DNA of 64,000 nucleotides from Pigmentiphaga humi (GTDB lineage: Bacteria; Pseudomonadota; Gammaproteobacteria; Burkholderiales; Burkholderiaceae_B). The position numbers and the translations under genes are program-made. The notes below the pieces were generated by a model, which saw only the letters and a list, made by a program, of their open reading frames with translations, made no database searches and was not told where the DNA came from. This document shows, one piece after another, positions 7,847-15,518 of this stretch (positions within the stretch are counted from its first letter, which is position 1; the number at the start of each line of letters is the position of its first letter). The stretch is from positions 1 through 64,000 of the forward strand of contig NZ_UWPJ01000005.1 in assembly GCF_900606115.1 (NCBI RefSeq). The letters run 5' to 3'.

Positions 7847-8845
7847 ATGAGGCCCCATGCCGTCTTTCCGGTGACGGACGCCAGCCGGGTCGGAGAGGCG
7901 CGGCGCTGGGCCGTGGCCGAAGCCGTCGCGCAAGGCGCGGACGACGTGCTGGCCGGACAGGTCGCGCTGGTCGTCACCGAACTGGGCTCGAACCTGGTCA
8001 AGCACGCCCGCCAGGGCCGGCTGCTGATGGGGCTGGCCGACCTGGGCGGGGGCATCTGCCTCGATATCCTGTCGATGGACGAAGGCCCCGGGATAAGCGA
8101 TGCGGCAGCATGCGTGCGCGACGGCTACTCCACCGCCGGGACGCTCGGAGGCGGCCTGGGCGCGATCCGCCGCCTCGCCCACGTCTTCGACCTGCATTCC
8201 AGCGCCGCGGAGGGCACGATCGTGTTCGCCCGCTTCCACATCTCGGGCACGCCGACGGCCGGATTCATCGCAGCGGGACTGTGCGTAGCCGCTCCCGGCG
8301 AACGGGTCAGCGGCGACGGCTGGCGCGTTCTTGCCGATGGCCGCGGCGTGCGGGCCGTCCTGGCAGACGGCCTGGGTCACGGCATCGAGGCCGCCAAGGC
8401 ATCGGATGCGGCGCTGGACTGCTTTGCGGAACAAGCCTGGAGCGGCCCCGCCTCCTATCTGACCCGCGCCCATGCGGCGCTGCGAACCACCCGCGGCGCG
8501 GCGGCCGCGGCCCTGGATGCGGACGCCGGCTCCCGGGAGGTCCGCTACGCGAGCATAGGCAACGTCACCGCGCGCTTCGTTTCGGGGCTGTACGACAAAT
8601 CCCTGGTCTCGCAGAACGGCACGGTCGGCCTGCAGATCCGCACCGTCGCCGAACAGCGCGCGGCCTGGCCGCCGCATGCGGTGCTGGTCCTGTACTCCGA
8701 CGGCATCACGTCGCGCTGGACGCTGGACGGACAGCCCGACATCCTGCACCACCATCCGGCCATCATCGCCGCTTTCATCCTGCGCGGGTACACGCGGGGC
8801 CGGGACGACACCACCCTCATCGTCATACGGCTACAGGAGCATTGA
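7847..8845 (+). CDS. ATP-binding SpoIIE-type protein phosphatase (RsbX-like, fused to a GHKL domain)
   Basis: The 332-residue protein joins two activities that are often separate. Residues about 1-135 form an anti-sigma-factor-like GHKL domain (ELGSNLVKHA, DEGPGI, GGLGAIRRLAH). Residues about 140-332 form a PP2C/SpoIIE-like phosphatase with the expected aspartates in VLADGLGHG, LYSDG and GRDDTTLIV. In stressosome systems RsbX dephosphorylates RsbS and RsbR to reset the module, and that is the likely role here. The function of the kinase-like half is unclear: it could act on RsbR/RsbS or on another STAS protein. The ATG at 7847 follows the rsbT stop by one base. Confidence 0.85.
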   Translation: MRPHAVFPVTDASRVGEARRWAVAEAVAQGADDVLAGQVALVVTELGSNLVKHARQGRLLMGLADLGGGICLDILSMDEGPGISDAAACVRDGYSTAGTLGGGLGAIRRLAHVFDLHSSAAEGTIVFARFHISGTPTAGFIAAGLCVAAPGERVSGDGWRVLADGRGVRAVLADGLGHGIEAAKASDAALDCFAEQAWSGPASYLTRAHAALRTTRGAAAAALDADAGSREVRYASIGNVTARFVSGLYDKSLVSQNGTVGLQIRTVAEQRAAWPPHAVLVLYSDGITSRWTLDGQPDILHHHPAIIAAFILRGYTRGRDDTTLIVIRLQEH

Positions 8846-9727
8846 ATGGAGCCTCTCGAGACCCCCGGCCTGCGAGCGGCCCTGGATGCCAAGACGGCGG
8901 AATGCGACGCCTTGCGCACCGAGCTGGAGCAAACCAACCGCGGCGTGCTGGCGCTCTATGCGGAGCTGGACACCCAGGCCGAGCAATTGCGCCAGGCCAC
9001 GGAACTGAAAAGCCGCTTCCTCGCGTACATGAGCCACGAGTTCCGCACCCCCATCGTGTCGATCCAGAGCATCGCCCGGCTTCTGGCGGATCGCGTGGAT
9101 GGCCCGCTGACCGAGGAACAGGCCAGGCAGGTCCGGTTCATCCAGTCCACCACCGCGGAATTTTCCGACATGGTCGACGACCTGCTCGACCTGGCGAAGA
9201 TGGAGGCCGGCCGCATCGACATCTCGCCGGCGTGGTTCGACCTGGTCGACCTGTTCAGCGCGCTGCGGGGCATGTTCAAGCCGGTGCTGACCAACCAGGA
9301 GGTCGCCCTGATTTTCGAGGAGCCTTCCGGACTTCCGCCCTTGTTCAGCGACGACCGGAAGCTGTCGCAGATCCTGCGCAACTACATTTCCAATGCGCTG
9401 AAATTCACGCCTCGCGGCGAGGTCCGCGTGTCGGCCCGCAATGAAGGCAACGGCACCGCCACCTTCGCCGTCGCGGACACCGGCATCGGCATTCCCCAAG
9501 AATTGCAAGGCGCCGTCTTCCACGACTTCGTCCAGATCGACTCGCCGTTGCAGAAGCGTTTCCGCGGCACGGGGCTGGGGCTGGCGCTGAGCAAACGCCT
9601 GGCCGAGGCCCTGGGCGGTTCGGTGAGTTTCCAGAGCGAACCGGGCAAAGGCTCGGTCTTTCGCGCCACGGTGCCGATGCGATTGAAGCCGGACCGCGAT
9701 GCTGCCGGAGGTCCGGAACATGGCTGA
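8846..9727 (+). CDS. Sensor histidine kinase (cytoplasmic, HisKA-HATPase)
   Basis: A 293-residue kinase with no membrane segment. A short coiled coil (about residues 10-58, LRAALDAKTAECDALRTELE) leads into HisKA with phospho-accepting His64 (YMSHEFRTP), then an ATPase domain with N box NYISNALKFT, ADTGIGIP and GTGLGLAL. The start codon follows the stop of the previous gene directly. Lack of an own sensor domain, together with its position, suggests that it takes its input from the stressosome proteins through the coiled coil. That connection is an inference from gene order. Confidence 0.88.
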   Translation: MEPLETPGLRAALDAKTAECDALRTELEQTNRGVLALYAELDTQAEQLRQATELKSRFLAYMSHEFRTPIVSIQSIARLLADRVDGPLTEEQARQVRFIQSTTAEFSDMVDDLLDLAKMEAGRIDISPAWFDLVDLFSALRGMFKPVLTNQEVALIFEEPSGLPPLFSDDRKLSQILRNYISNALKFTPRGEVRVSARNEGNGTATFAVADTGIGIPQELQGAVFHDFVQIDSPLQKRFRGTGLGLALSKRLAEALGGSVSFQSEPGKGSVFRATVPMRLKPDRDAAGGPEHG

Positions 9728-11690
9728 CCACGCATCCGCGGTCTACACCGTGCTGGTAGTCGACGACAATCCCGTCACGCGCTATGCGACCGCGCGGACG
9801 CTGCGTACGGCGGGCTTCGGCACCGCGGAGGCCGAGACCGGCGCCCAGGCCCTGCAGCTCGCCCAGTCGGGCATCTCGGCCGTCGTGCTGGACGTGCACC
9901 TGCCCGACATGAACGGCTTCGAGGTCTGTCGCGCGCTGCGCGCCCAGCCCGACTCCGCCAGCCTGCCGGTCGTGCACCTGTCCGCCGCTCACGTCCGCGA
10001 TACCGACAAGGTCCAGGGACTGGAGGCAGGCGCCAATGCCTACCTGACCCACCCGGCCGAGCCGGCCGTATTGCTGGCCACCGTGGCCGCCCTGCTGCGC
10101 GCCCGCGATGCGGAACTGGCAATGCGCCAAAGCGAGGCGCGCTTTCGCGCCATCTACAACCAGGCAGTGGGCGGCATCTGCCTGCTCGATCCGCAGGGCC
10201 GGCTCGCCGAGGTCAACCCTGCGCTCCTGTCGCTGCTGGACCGCACCGCCGCACAGCTTCTGAATCACGAAGTAGCGCAGTTCGCTCCGGCCGAATGGGC
10301 GGAACGCGTACGCACCGCCACCCGCACCGTGCATCCATCGGGGTGGCAGGGCACGCTGCCGCTGCTGGACAGCGGCGGCGCGGTCGTCCATCTCGAATGG
10401 AACATCTCGGCGCCGCTGGACAACGGCACCAAGGTGGCGGTGATCTCCAACGTGACCGAACGCGTGCAGCTCGAAGCCCACCGCGAAAAGCTGCTGGAAC
10501 GCGAACAGGCGGCGCGCAGCAGCATCGAGCGCCTGAACCGGATGAAGGACGACTTCATCGCCATCCTGTCGCACGAATTGCGCACGCCGCTGAACGCGAT
10601 CGCCATGTGGACCCAGTTCCTGGGCCTGCGCGCCAAGACGCCCGAGACCCGGCGCGGCATCGAAAGCATCGACCACAACATCAAGCTGCAGCAGCGGCTC
10701 ATATCCGACCTGGTGGACGTCTCCATGCTCAACGTCGGCAAGATGACGCTGGAGCGCAGCATGGCCGATCCGCTGGAGGTGGCGCGCGAAGCCGTGCAGA
10801 GCGTTCAGCCGCTGGTCGAGAAGAAGCACGTGCGCCTCACCCTGGACCTGCCGCCGGACGGCGGCCGCAAGTTCTGGCTCGACGCAGACCGGTTGCAGCA
10901 GATACTGTGGAATCTTCTGTCCAACGCCATCAAGTTCTCGCCCGACCACGGCGAAGTCGTGCTGTCGGCCACCCTGGCCCACGACGAACTGGCGTTGTCG
11001 GTGCGCGACCAGGGCAAGGGCATTTCCGCCGATTTCCTTCCCCACGTGTTCGACCGCTTCACGCAGGACGCCTCGCCCAACAACCGCAAGCACGGCGGCC
11101 TGGGACTCGGCCTGTCCATCGTGCGGCACCTGGCCGAACTGCATGGCGGCACGGCATCGGTCTACAGCGCCGGCGAAGGTCTGGGCGCCACCTTCTCCAT
11201 CCGTCTGCCCGCGCTGGATGCGCCCTCCGGCGCCGCACGCAGCGAACAGCCCGACGAACCGGCACCGGACATCCGGGCCGACACGCATCGGCACCTCGCC
11301 AACCTGGACATCCTGGTCGTGGAGGACGATGACGACGCCCGGGAGGTGCTGAGCATCCTGCTGCAGGAGCGCGGCGCCAGGCCCCGCATGGCGGTCAGCT
11401 ACGAAGACGCCTGGACGCAATTGAACCAGCGCCGGCCGGACCTGCTGATCAGCGACATCGGGCTGCCCGGCAAAGACGGCTACCAGCTATTGCGCGACCT
11501 GCGCCAGCAGGAGCGCGAGGCAGGCCGCGTCCGCCTGCCCACGGTCGCGCTGACCGCATTTTCCCGCCAGCAGGATCTGCAGATGGCGATGGAGGTCGGC
11601 TTCGATGCCCATTGCGCCAAACCCATCCGGGTCCGCTCGCTGATGACGGCCATCCAGGATGCGCTGGGAAGGTCGGCCACGCCGCAGTAA
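9720..11690 (+). CDS. Hybrid histidine kinase: REC-PAS-HisKA-HATPase-REC
   Basis: A 656-residue soluble kinase. The N-terminal receiver carries phospho-acceptor Asp58 (VVLDVHLPDMNG). PAS spans about 135-250 (RFRAIYNQAVGGICLLD). HisKA has His285 (ILSHELRTP), the ATPase domain has NLLSNAIKFS, RDQGKGI and GGLGLGLSIVRH, and the C-terminal receiver has Asp579 (ISDIGLPGKDG) and the usual Lys in CAKPIRV. The first receiver has His at about 111 (YLTHPAEP) where most have Lys, so its signalling may be altered. The ATG at 9720 overlaps the previous gene by eight bases. The likely role is to pass the stressosome signal to an unlinked response regulator. Confidence 0.9.
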   Translation: MADHASAVYTVLVVDDNPVTRYATARTLRTAGFGTAEAETGAQALQLAQSGISAVVLDVHLPDMNGFEVCRALRAQPDSASLPVVHLSAAHVRDTDKVQGLEAGANAYLTHPAEPAVLLATVAALLRARDAELAMRQSEARFRAIYNQAVGGICLLDPQGRLAEVNPALLSLLDRTAAQLLNHEVAQFAPAEWAERVRTATRTVHPSGWQGTLPLLDSGGAVVHLEWNISAPLDNGTKVAVISNVTERVQLEAHREKLLEREQAARSSIERLNRMKDDFIAILSHELRTPLNAIAMWTQFLGLRAKTPETRRGIESIDHNIKLQQRLISDLVDVSMLNVGKMTLERSMADPLEVAREAVQSVQPLVEKKHVRLTLDLPPDGGRKFWLDADRLQQILWNLLSNAIKFSPDHGEVVLSATLAHDELALSVRDQGKGISADFLPHVFDRFTQDASPNNRKHGGLGLGLSIVRHLAELHGGTASVYSAGEGLGATFSIRLPALDAPSGAARSEQPDEPAPDIRADTHRHLANLDILVVEDDDDAREVLSILLQERGARPRMAVSYEDAWTQLNQRRPDLLISDIGLPGKDGYQLLRDLRQQEREAGRVRLPTVALTAFSRQQDLQMAMEVGFDAHCAKPIRVRSLMTAIQDALGRSATPQ

Positions 11691-11710
11691 TGCGGCCCTC
11701 GGCGCACGCC

Positions 11711-12694
11711 CTATTCCGTCACCTTGATTCCGGCCCGCTGGATCACCCTGCTCCACTTTTCCCCGTCGCTGCGGATCAGCGTGGCGAACTCCTCGGGCGT
11801 GTTGGCCACGACGTCGCCGCCCAGCGAGGTCATGACCTGCCGCTTGACTTCGGGCTTGGCCAGGACTTTGGCCAGCGCGGCGTGCAATGTCTGCACCATG
11901 GCGGCCGGCGTGCCCTTGGGCGCCACCAGCCCGTACCAGACGCTGGCCTCGAAGCCGGGCACCCCGCTCTCGGCCACGGTGGGGATGTCGGGGTAGCCGG
12001 ACAGGCGCTTGTCCGAGGTCACCGCCAAGGCCCGCGCCTTGCCTGCCTGGACCATGGGCATGACATCGTTGCCGAACACCATCTGGATCACGCCCGCGGC
12101 CAGTTCGTTGTTGCGCGTGGCGGTCGCCTTGTAGGGCACGTGCACGGTCTGCACGCCCGCCATGTCGTTGAACAGTTCGGCCGCCAGGTGCGACGAGGTG
12201 CCGTTGCCCGACGAGCCGACGTTGAGCTTGCGCGGCTCGCGCTTGGCCAGCGCCACCAGTTCCGGCACGGTGGCGGCCGGCACGCCGGCGTTGACCGCCA
12301 GGAAGAACGGGGTCGAGGCCACGACGGTGACGGGCTCGAAATCCTGCACCGCGTCGTAGCGCAGCTGGCCGTACAGATAAGGGTTGATCGACAGCGTCGT
12401 CACGGTGGCCATCAGCAGGGTGTAGCCGTCGCCGGGCGAGCGCGCGACCTGCTCGGCCGCGAGCATGGTGCTGGCGCCCGGCCGGTTTTCGACGATGACC
12501 GTCTGGTGCAGCTCATGGCCCAGGCGATCGGCGACGATGCGCGAAAGCTGGTCGGCCGCCCCGCCGGGCGCATGGGCGCAGATGATGCGCAGAGGCTTGT
12601 CGGGATACGCCGCCGCCGCGGGCAGCGCCGCGAACGAGAACACACACACGGAAAGCAGGCAGGCTCGCCTGGCGAGAAAAGCGCGGACCGTCAT
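11711..12694 (-). CDS. Bug family (TctC) tripartite tricarboxylate transporter substrate-binding protein
   Basis: The 327-residue protein has a clear Sec signal peptide (about residues 1-28, ending LPAAAA before YPDKPLR). It has the family marks HAPGGAADQLSR, VENRPGAS, SPGDGYTLL, and VHVPYKATATRNNELAAGVIQM. Bug proteins are periplasmic binding proteins for carboxylates or other small anions. The ligand cannot be read from the sequence. No TctA/TctB membrane genes are adjacent. It is divergent from the LysR gene at 12823 with 128 bases between, so that LysR probably controls it. The ATG at 12694 was chosen to give the signal peptide. Confidence 0.88.
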   Translation of the reverse strand: MTVRAFLARRACLLSVCVFSFAALPAAAAYPDKPLRIICAHAPGGAADQLSRIVADRLGHELHQTVIVENRPGASTMLAAEQVARSPGDGYTLLMATVTTLSINPYLYGQLRYDAVQDFEPVTVVASTPFFLAVNAGVPAATVPELVALAKREPRKLNVGSSGNGTSSHLAAELFNDMAGVQTVHVPYKATATRNNELAAGVIQMVFGNDVMPMVQAGKARALAVTSDKRLSGYPDIPTVAESGVPGFEASVWYGLVAPKGTPAAMVQTLHAALAKVLAKPEVKRQVMTSLGGDVVANTPEEFATLIRSDGEKWSRVIQRAGIKVTE

Positions 12695-12822
12695 AATCGG
12701 TGTCTCCGGAATGGTTGTTATCGGGGCAACCCGCCTGGGAGGGTCAGCCCCTAATGTGTTGAAGAAGCGATGCGGGCACAATCCATTTAATCTCATGGGA
12801 GTGTGAGTTTTCATCACAAACA

Positions 12823-13752
12823 ATGCGCCGTTTACCCCCCTTGAACGCCATACGCGCCTTCGAAGCCGCCGCCAGGCACCTGAGCTTCACCAAGGCCGCC
12901 AGTGAGCTTTGCGTCACGCACGGCGCGGTCAGCCGGCAGGTCGCGGCGCTCGAACACCATCTGGGCCTGCTGCTGTTCCGCCGGCTCAACCACCAGGTGC
13001 AGCTCACCGACGAAGGCTGCACGCTGCTGGCCGAGGTCGGCCCGGCGCTCGACCGCATCGCCCTGTCCACTTACGCGCTGACGCGCAAGGCCGGCCGGGT
13101 GGTGCTGGCGATCAATGCCCCACCCACGTTCACGATGAAATGGCTGCTTCCGCGCATGTCGGGCTTCCAGCGCCAGCATCCCGAAGTGGAGCTGCGCCTG
13201 ACCACCAGCATCGCGCCGGTGGAGTCCATGGCGCTGCCCGAGCTCGATGCGGTGATCCGCCGTCTGCCCGTGCCGCTGGCCCGCTTCGACAGCCGCGAAT
13301 TCCTGCGCACCAACCTCGTGGCGGTGTGCGCGCCCGAGATCCTGGAACGCGCGCCCATCCGCGGCGGACATGACTTGGCTCGGCACACGCTGATCAACGC
13401 GTCCACGCATCCGCATGCCTGGGAACAATGGTTCGCCGCGGCCGGCCTGGAAGCCGTGACGCCGGCCGGGCTGCTGATGTTCGAAGAAATGTATTTCGCC
13501 CAGCAGGCCGCGGTCGATGGGCTGGGCATCGCGCTGGTCCCGGAGCCGCTGGCGATCGACGACATTGCCGCGGGACGGCTGGAGGCGCCGCTGGGCGCGC
13601 CGCGCGTCTACGATCCGAGCTACTACCTGATCGCATCGCCGCACACCACGCACCGCGCGCTGCTGGACGACTTCACCGATTGGCTGTGCGAGCAGGGCGA
13701 CGAATCCGACCGCCTCTGCGTCGAGGTGCTGGGCGCGCGCCACCGCCGCTGA
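12823..13752 (+). CDS. LysR family regulator, GcvA-like
   Basis: A 309-residue LysR protein starting MRRLPPLNAIRAFEAAARHLSFTKAA, the layout typical of the GcvA subgroup. The winged helix-turn-helix covers about residues 8-66 (ELCVTHGAVSRQVAALE), followed by a substrate-binding-like effector domain. It is divergent from the Bug gene at 11711-12694 and convergent with the citryl-CoA lyase-like gene at 13792. It probably regulates the divergent Bug gene and perhaps the CoA cluster; the effector is unknown. Confidence 0.88.
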   Translation: MRRLPPLNAIRAFEAAARHLSFTKAASELCVTHGAVSRQVAALEHHLGLLLFRRLNHQVQLTDEGCTLLAEVGPALDRIALSTYALTRKAGRVVLAINAPPTFTMKWLLPRMSGFQRQHPEVELRLTTSIAPVESMALPELDAVIRRLPVPLARFDSREFLRTNLVAVCAPEILERAPIRGGHDLARHTLINASTHPHAWEQWFAAAGLEAVTPAGLLMFEEMYFAQQAAVDGLGIALVPEPLAIDDIAAGRLEAPLGAPRVYDPSYYLIASPHTTHRALLDDFTDWLCEQGDESDRLCVEVLGARHRR

Positions 13753-13791
13753 GGCCGCCCGCATCGGCCCTGGCGCGGGCGTCCGGAACCG

Positions 13792-14580
13792 CTACGCGCT
13801 CTCGGGCGGTTCGCGATAGGGCGCGACCTGCTTGCTCATCTGCCAGATCTTGCGCGCCGACGGCACGGCGCGCTCTTCGAGCAGATGGCCGACCAGGCCG
13901 CCGGCGCGCGACACCACCGAATAACAGCGCATCGCCTCGATCGGAATGCCGATCTCCAGGAACAGCGCGCCCATCGCGCCGGTGGCGTTGATGGTGAGGT
14001 GGCGGCCGTAGACGCGATCGACCACGGCGCTCAGTTGCTCCAATAGCGCCACGTAGCGGCCGGCCAGGCCGGCCTCGCGCGCGACCTGCAGCAGCCGCGG
14101 CGTGCGCGGATCGTCGGGTTTGTGCGTGGCGTGGCCGAAACCCGGCACCGGCAGGCGCTGGCTTCTCAACTGGCCGACCCGCGTCTCCATGGCCTGCTCC
14201 AGCCCCTCGGCCGGCGCCGCGGCCTCGATCTCCAGCAACAGGCGCGCGCAATTCTCGGTCGTGCCGGCGAACACGCTGCCGATGGCCAGCAGCCCGCTCG
14301 CCACCGCCACCTGGGGCTCCTCCGGCACGCTATCGGCCATCAGGCGCGCAATCACGGCGCTGGGCGTCAGCCCATGCTCCATCAGCGTCACCAGGCACGC
14401 ATCCAGCACCCGCACCTGCCCCGCCTGCGGCATGCGTCCGCAAGTCAGGAAATACAGCATCTCGGTAAAGCTGCAATGCCCCACCAACTCATTGACGAGG
14501 TCCTTGCCCCGCACCCGCACCGACGTCGCATCCGAGTATCCCGTATGCGTATAAGGCCCCTCAGCAGCTTGGTCAGCCAT
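13792..14580 (-). CDS. Citryl-CoA lyase / citrate synthase-family protein
   Basis: The 262-residue protein is a short citrate-synthase-fold enzyme of the citryl-CoA lyase type. Motifs that can be seen are VRGKDLVNELVGHCSFTEM near the N-terminus, PGFGHATHKPDDPRT with an active-site histidine, and AIGSVFAGT. Full-length citrate synthases are about 430 residues, so the length favours a lyase or a non-canonical condensing enzyme. The ATG at 14580 has GAGGGAG six bases upstream; an ATG 11 codons earlier lacks one. The strong own ribosome binding site and the 148-base gap to the MaoC gene suggest that it is the last gene of the cluster 13792-16717. The true substrate is not determined; a malyl- or citramalyl-type CoA ester is possible. 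Confidence 0.75.
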   Translation of the reverse strand: MADQAAEGPYTHTGYSDATSVRVRGKDLVNELVGHCSFTEMLYFLTCGRMPQAGQVRVLDACLVTLMEHGLTPSAVIARLMADSVPEEPQVAVASGLLAIGSVFAGTTENCARLLLEIEAAAPAEGLEQAMETRVGQLRSQRLPVPGFGHATHKPDDPRTPRLLQVAREAGLAGRYVALLEQLSAVVDRVYGRHLTINATGAMGALFLEIGIPIEAMRCYSVVSRAGGLVGHLLEERAVPSARKIWQMSKQVAPYREPPESA

Positions 14581-14649
14581 CGCGACTCCCTCATGTACCT
14601 TCAACCTCCCCATTATCCACGCCCTAACCCACCAAGCGCGTTGGGTTTG

Positions 14650-14728
14650 ACCCAGGGCACAGCGGATCCGGCTTTGCCGGTCCGCAAGTAGAGCCCCTTG
14701 AGGGGCGCGCGTAAGCGCGTAGGGGGGG
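14650..14728 (-). repeat. Dispersed palindromic repeat, copy 2 (behind MaoC gene)
   Basis: On the minus strand the C-run with TACGCG begins at the base after the MaoC TAG stop. The hairpin half GCGGACCGGCAAAGCCGG and GATCCGCTGTGCCCTGG follows. The middle C-run/G-run part is shorter here (CCCCTCAAGGGGC). Confidence 0.85.
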
Positions 14729-15061
14729 CTAAACCAATTTGGCGTAGCCCACCAAGGTCTTGCCGAACTGCGATTCGCACTGCGCCTGGCCGTCGTCGTC
14801 GATCGAGACCTTCAGTTCGTCGCCCGGGCAGACCGGCGCGATGAACTTGACCGAGATCTCGCCGCGATAATGCCAGTCCTTGCCGTACTTGCGCGCGGCC
14901 AGGTCGGCCACGTAGCCCAGGTACATCAGGCCATGCCCGAGCGTGCCGCGAAAGCCGCGCTCGCGCGCATAGTCGTCGTCGTAGTGCAGGATGTCGTTGT
15001 CGCCGTTGAGGCGGCCGTAGGCGTCGAACATTTCCTGGGTCTGCGGGATGGTGCGTTCCAT
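14729..15061 (-). CDS. MaoC family (R)-hydratase
   Basis: The 110-residue hot-dog protein carries the hydratase motif GDNDILHYDDDYA with the expected Asp and His, then GFRGTLGHGLMYLGYVADL. Enzymes of this type hydrate trans-2-enoyl-CoA esters. It starts seven bases after the stop of a second MaoC-type gene (15069-15518). The two probably form a heterodimer in which this one supplies the catalytic residues. The stop codon TAG directly abuts repeat copy 2. The substrate is unknown but must be a CoA ester fitting the neighbouring CoA-transferase and lyase. Confidence 0.82.
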   Translation of the reverse strand: MERTIPQTQEMFDAYGRLNGDNDILHYDDDYARERGFRGTLGHGLMYLGYVADLAARKYGKDWHYRGEISVKFIAPVCPGDELKVSIDDDGQAQCESQFGKTLVGYAKLV

Positions 15062-15068
15062 GGCGTCC

Positions 15069-15518
15069 TCATTCGGGAAAAGCGGAGGTGTGTACGATGC
15101 TGGTCAGCTTCTGGCCGTCGGCGCGCCGGAACTCGACCGAATAGCAGATGTACTTGCGGCCCTTCTTCTCGTACTTGTCTTCGAGCCGGCCCGAGCCGAT
15201 GACCTCGGTCTCTTCGTCGGCCCAGATCGGGTGATGAAAAGAGAAGGTATTGCCTATCATGATGCCGCCCTGCTGCGGCGGATACTTGCGGTACATCACC
15301 GCCATCAGATAGACCGCCACCACGTTGGGCGGCGCGGCGCGCCGGCCGTCGATCACGTAGGCCCCGGGCGTGCCGCTCACCACCGAGAGATATTCGTCGA
15401 TCACCTCCGGCGTGATGGTGAAGTGCAGTTCGGGAAACTCCGCGCCGATCTGCCAATCCTTGAACAGGGCGGCGGGCAGATCCCCTTCGCGGGGCTTGAC
15501 TTCGCTGGGTCGCGTCAT
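15069..15518 (-). CDS. MaoC N-terminal domain-like dehydratase subunit
   Basis: A 149-residue protein of the MaoC_dehydrat_N type, recognisable by FPELHFTITPEVIDEYLSVV, the PPNVVAVYLMAVMY stretch, and FSFHHPIWADEETEV. These half-subunits usually lack the catalytic Asp-His pair and partner a catalytic MaoC protein, here the next gene. The ATG at 15518 overlaps the CoA-transferase stop by four bases (ATGA) and has a strong AGGAGG seven to ten bases upstream. That overlap indicates translational coupling within one operon. Confidence 0.78.
   Translation of the reverse strand: MTRPSEVKPREGDLPAALFKDWQIGAEFPELHFTITPEVIDEYLSVVSGTPGAYVIDGRRAAPPNVVAVYLMAVMYRKYPPQQGGIMIGNTFSFHHPIWADEETEVIGSGRLEDKYEKKGRKYICYSVEFRRADGQKLTSIVHTSAFPE

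Noticed and set aside
9405-11420. Minus-strand frame of 671 codons opposite the hybrid kinase
   Set aside because: Shadow frame; the plus strand has five recognisable signalling domains.
14650-14728. Rho-independent terminators at the repeats
   Set aside because: The hairpins are strong, but no U-run follows in any of the six copies. They may still affect transcript ends, but a classical terminator is not supported.
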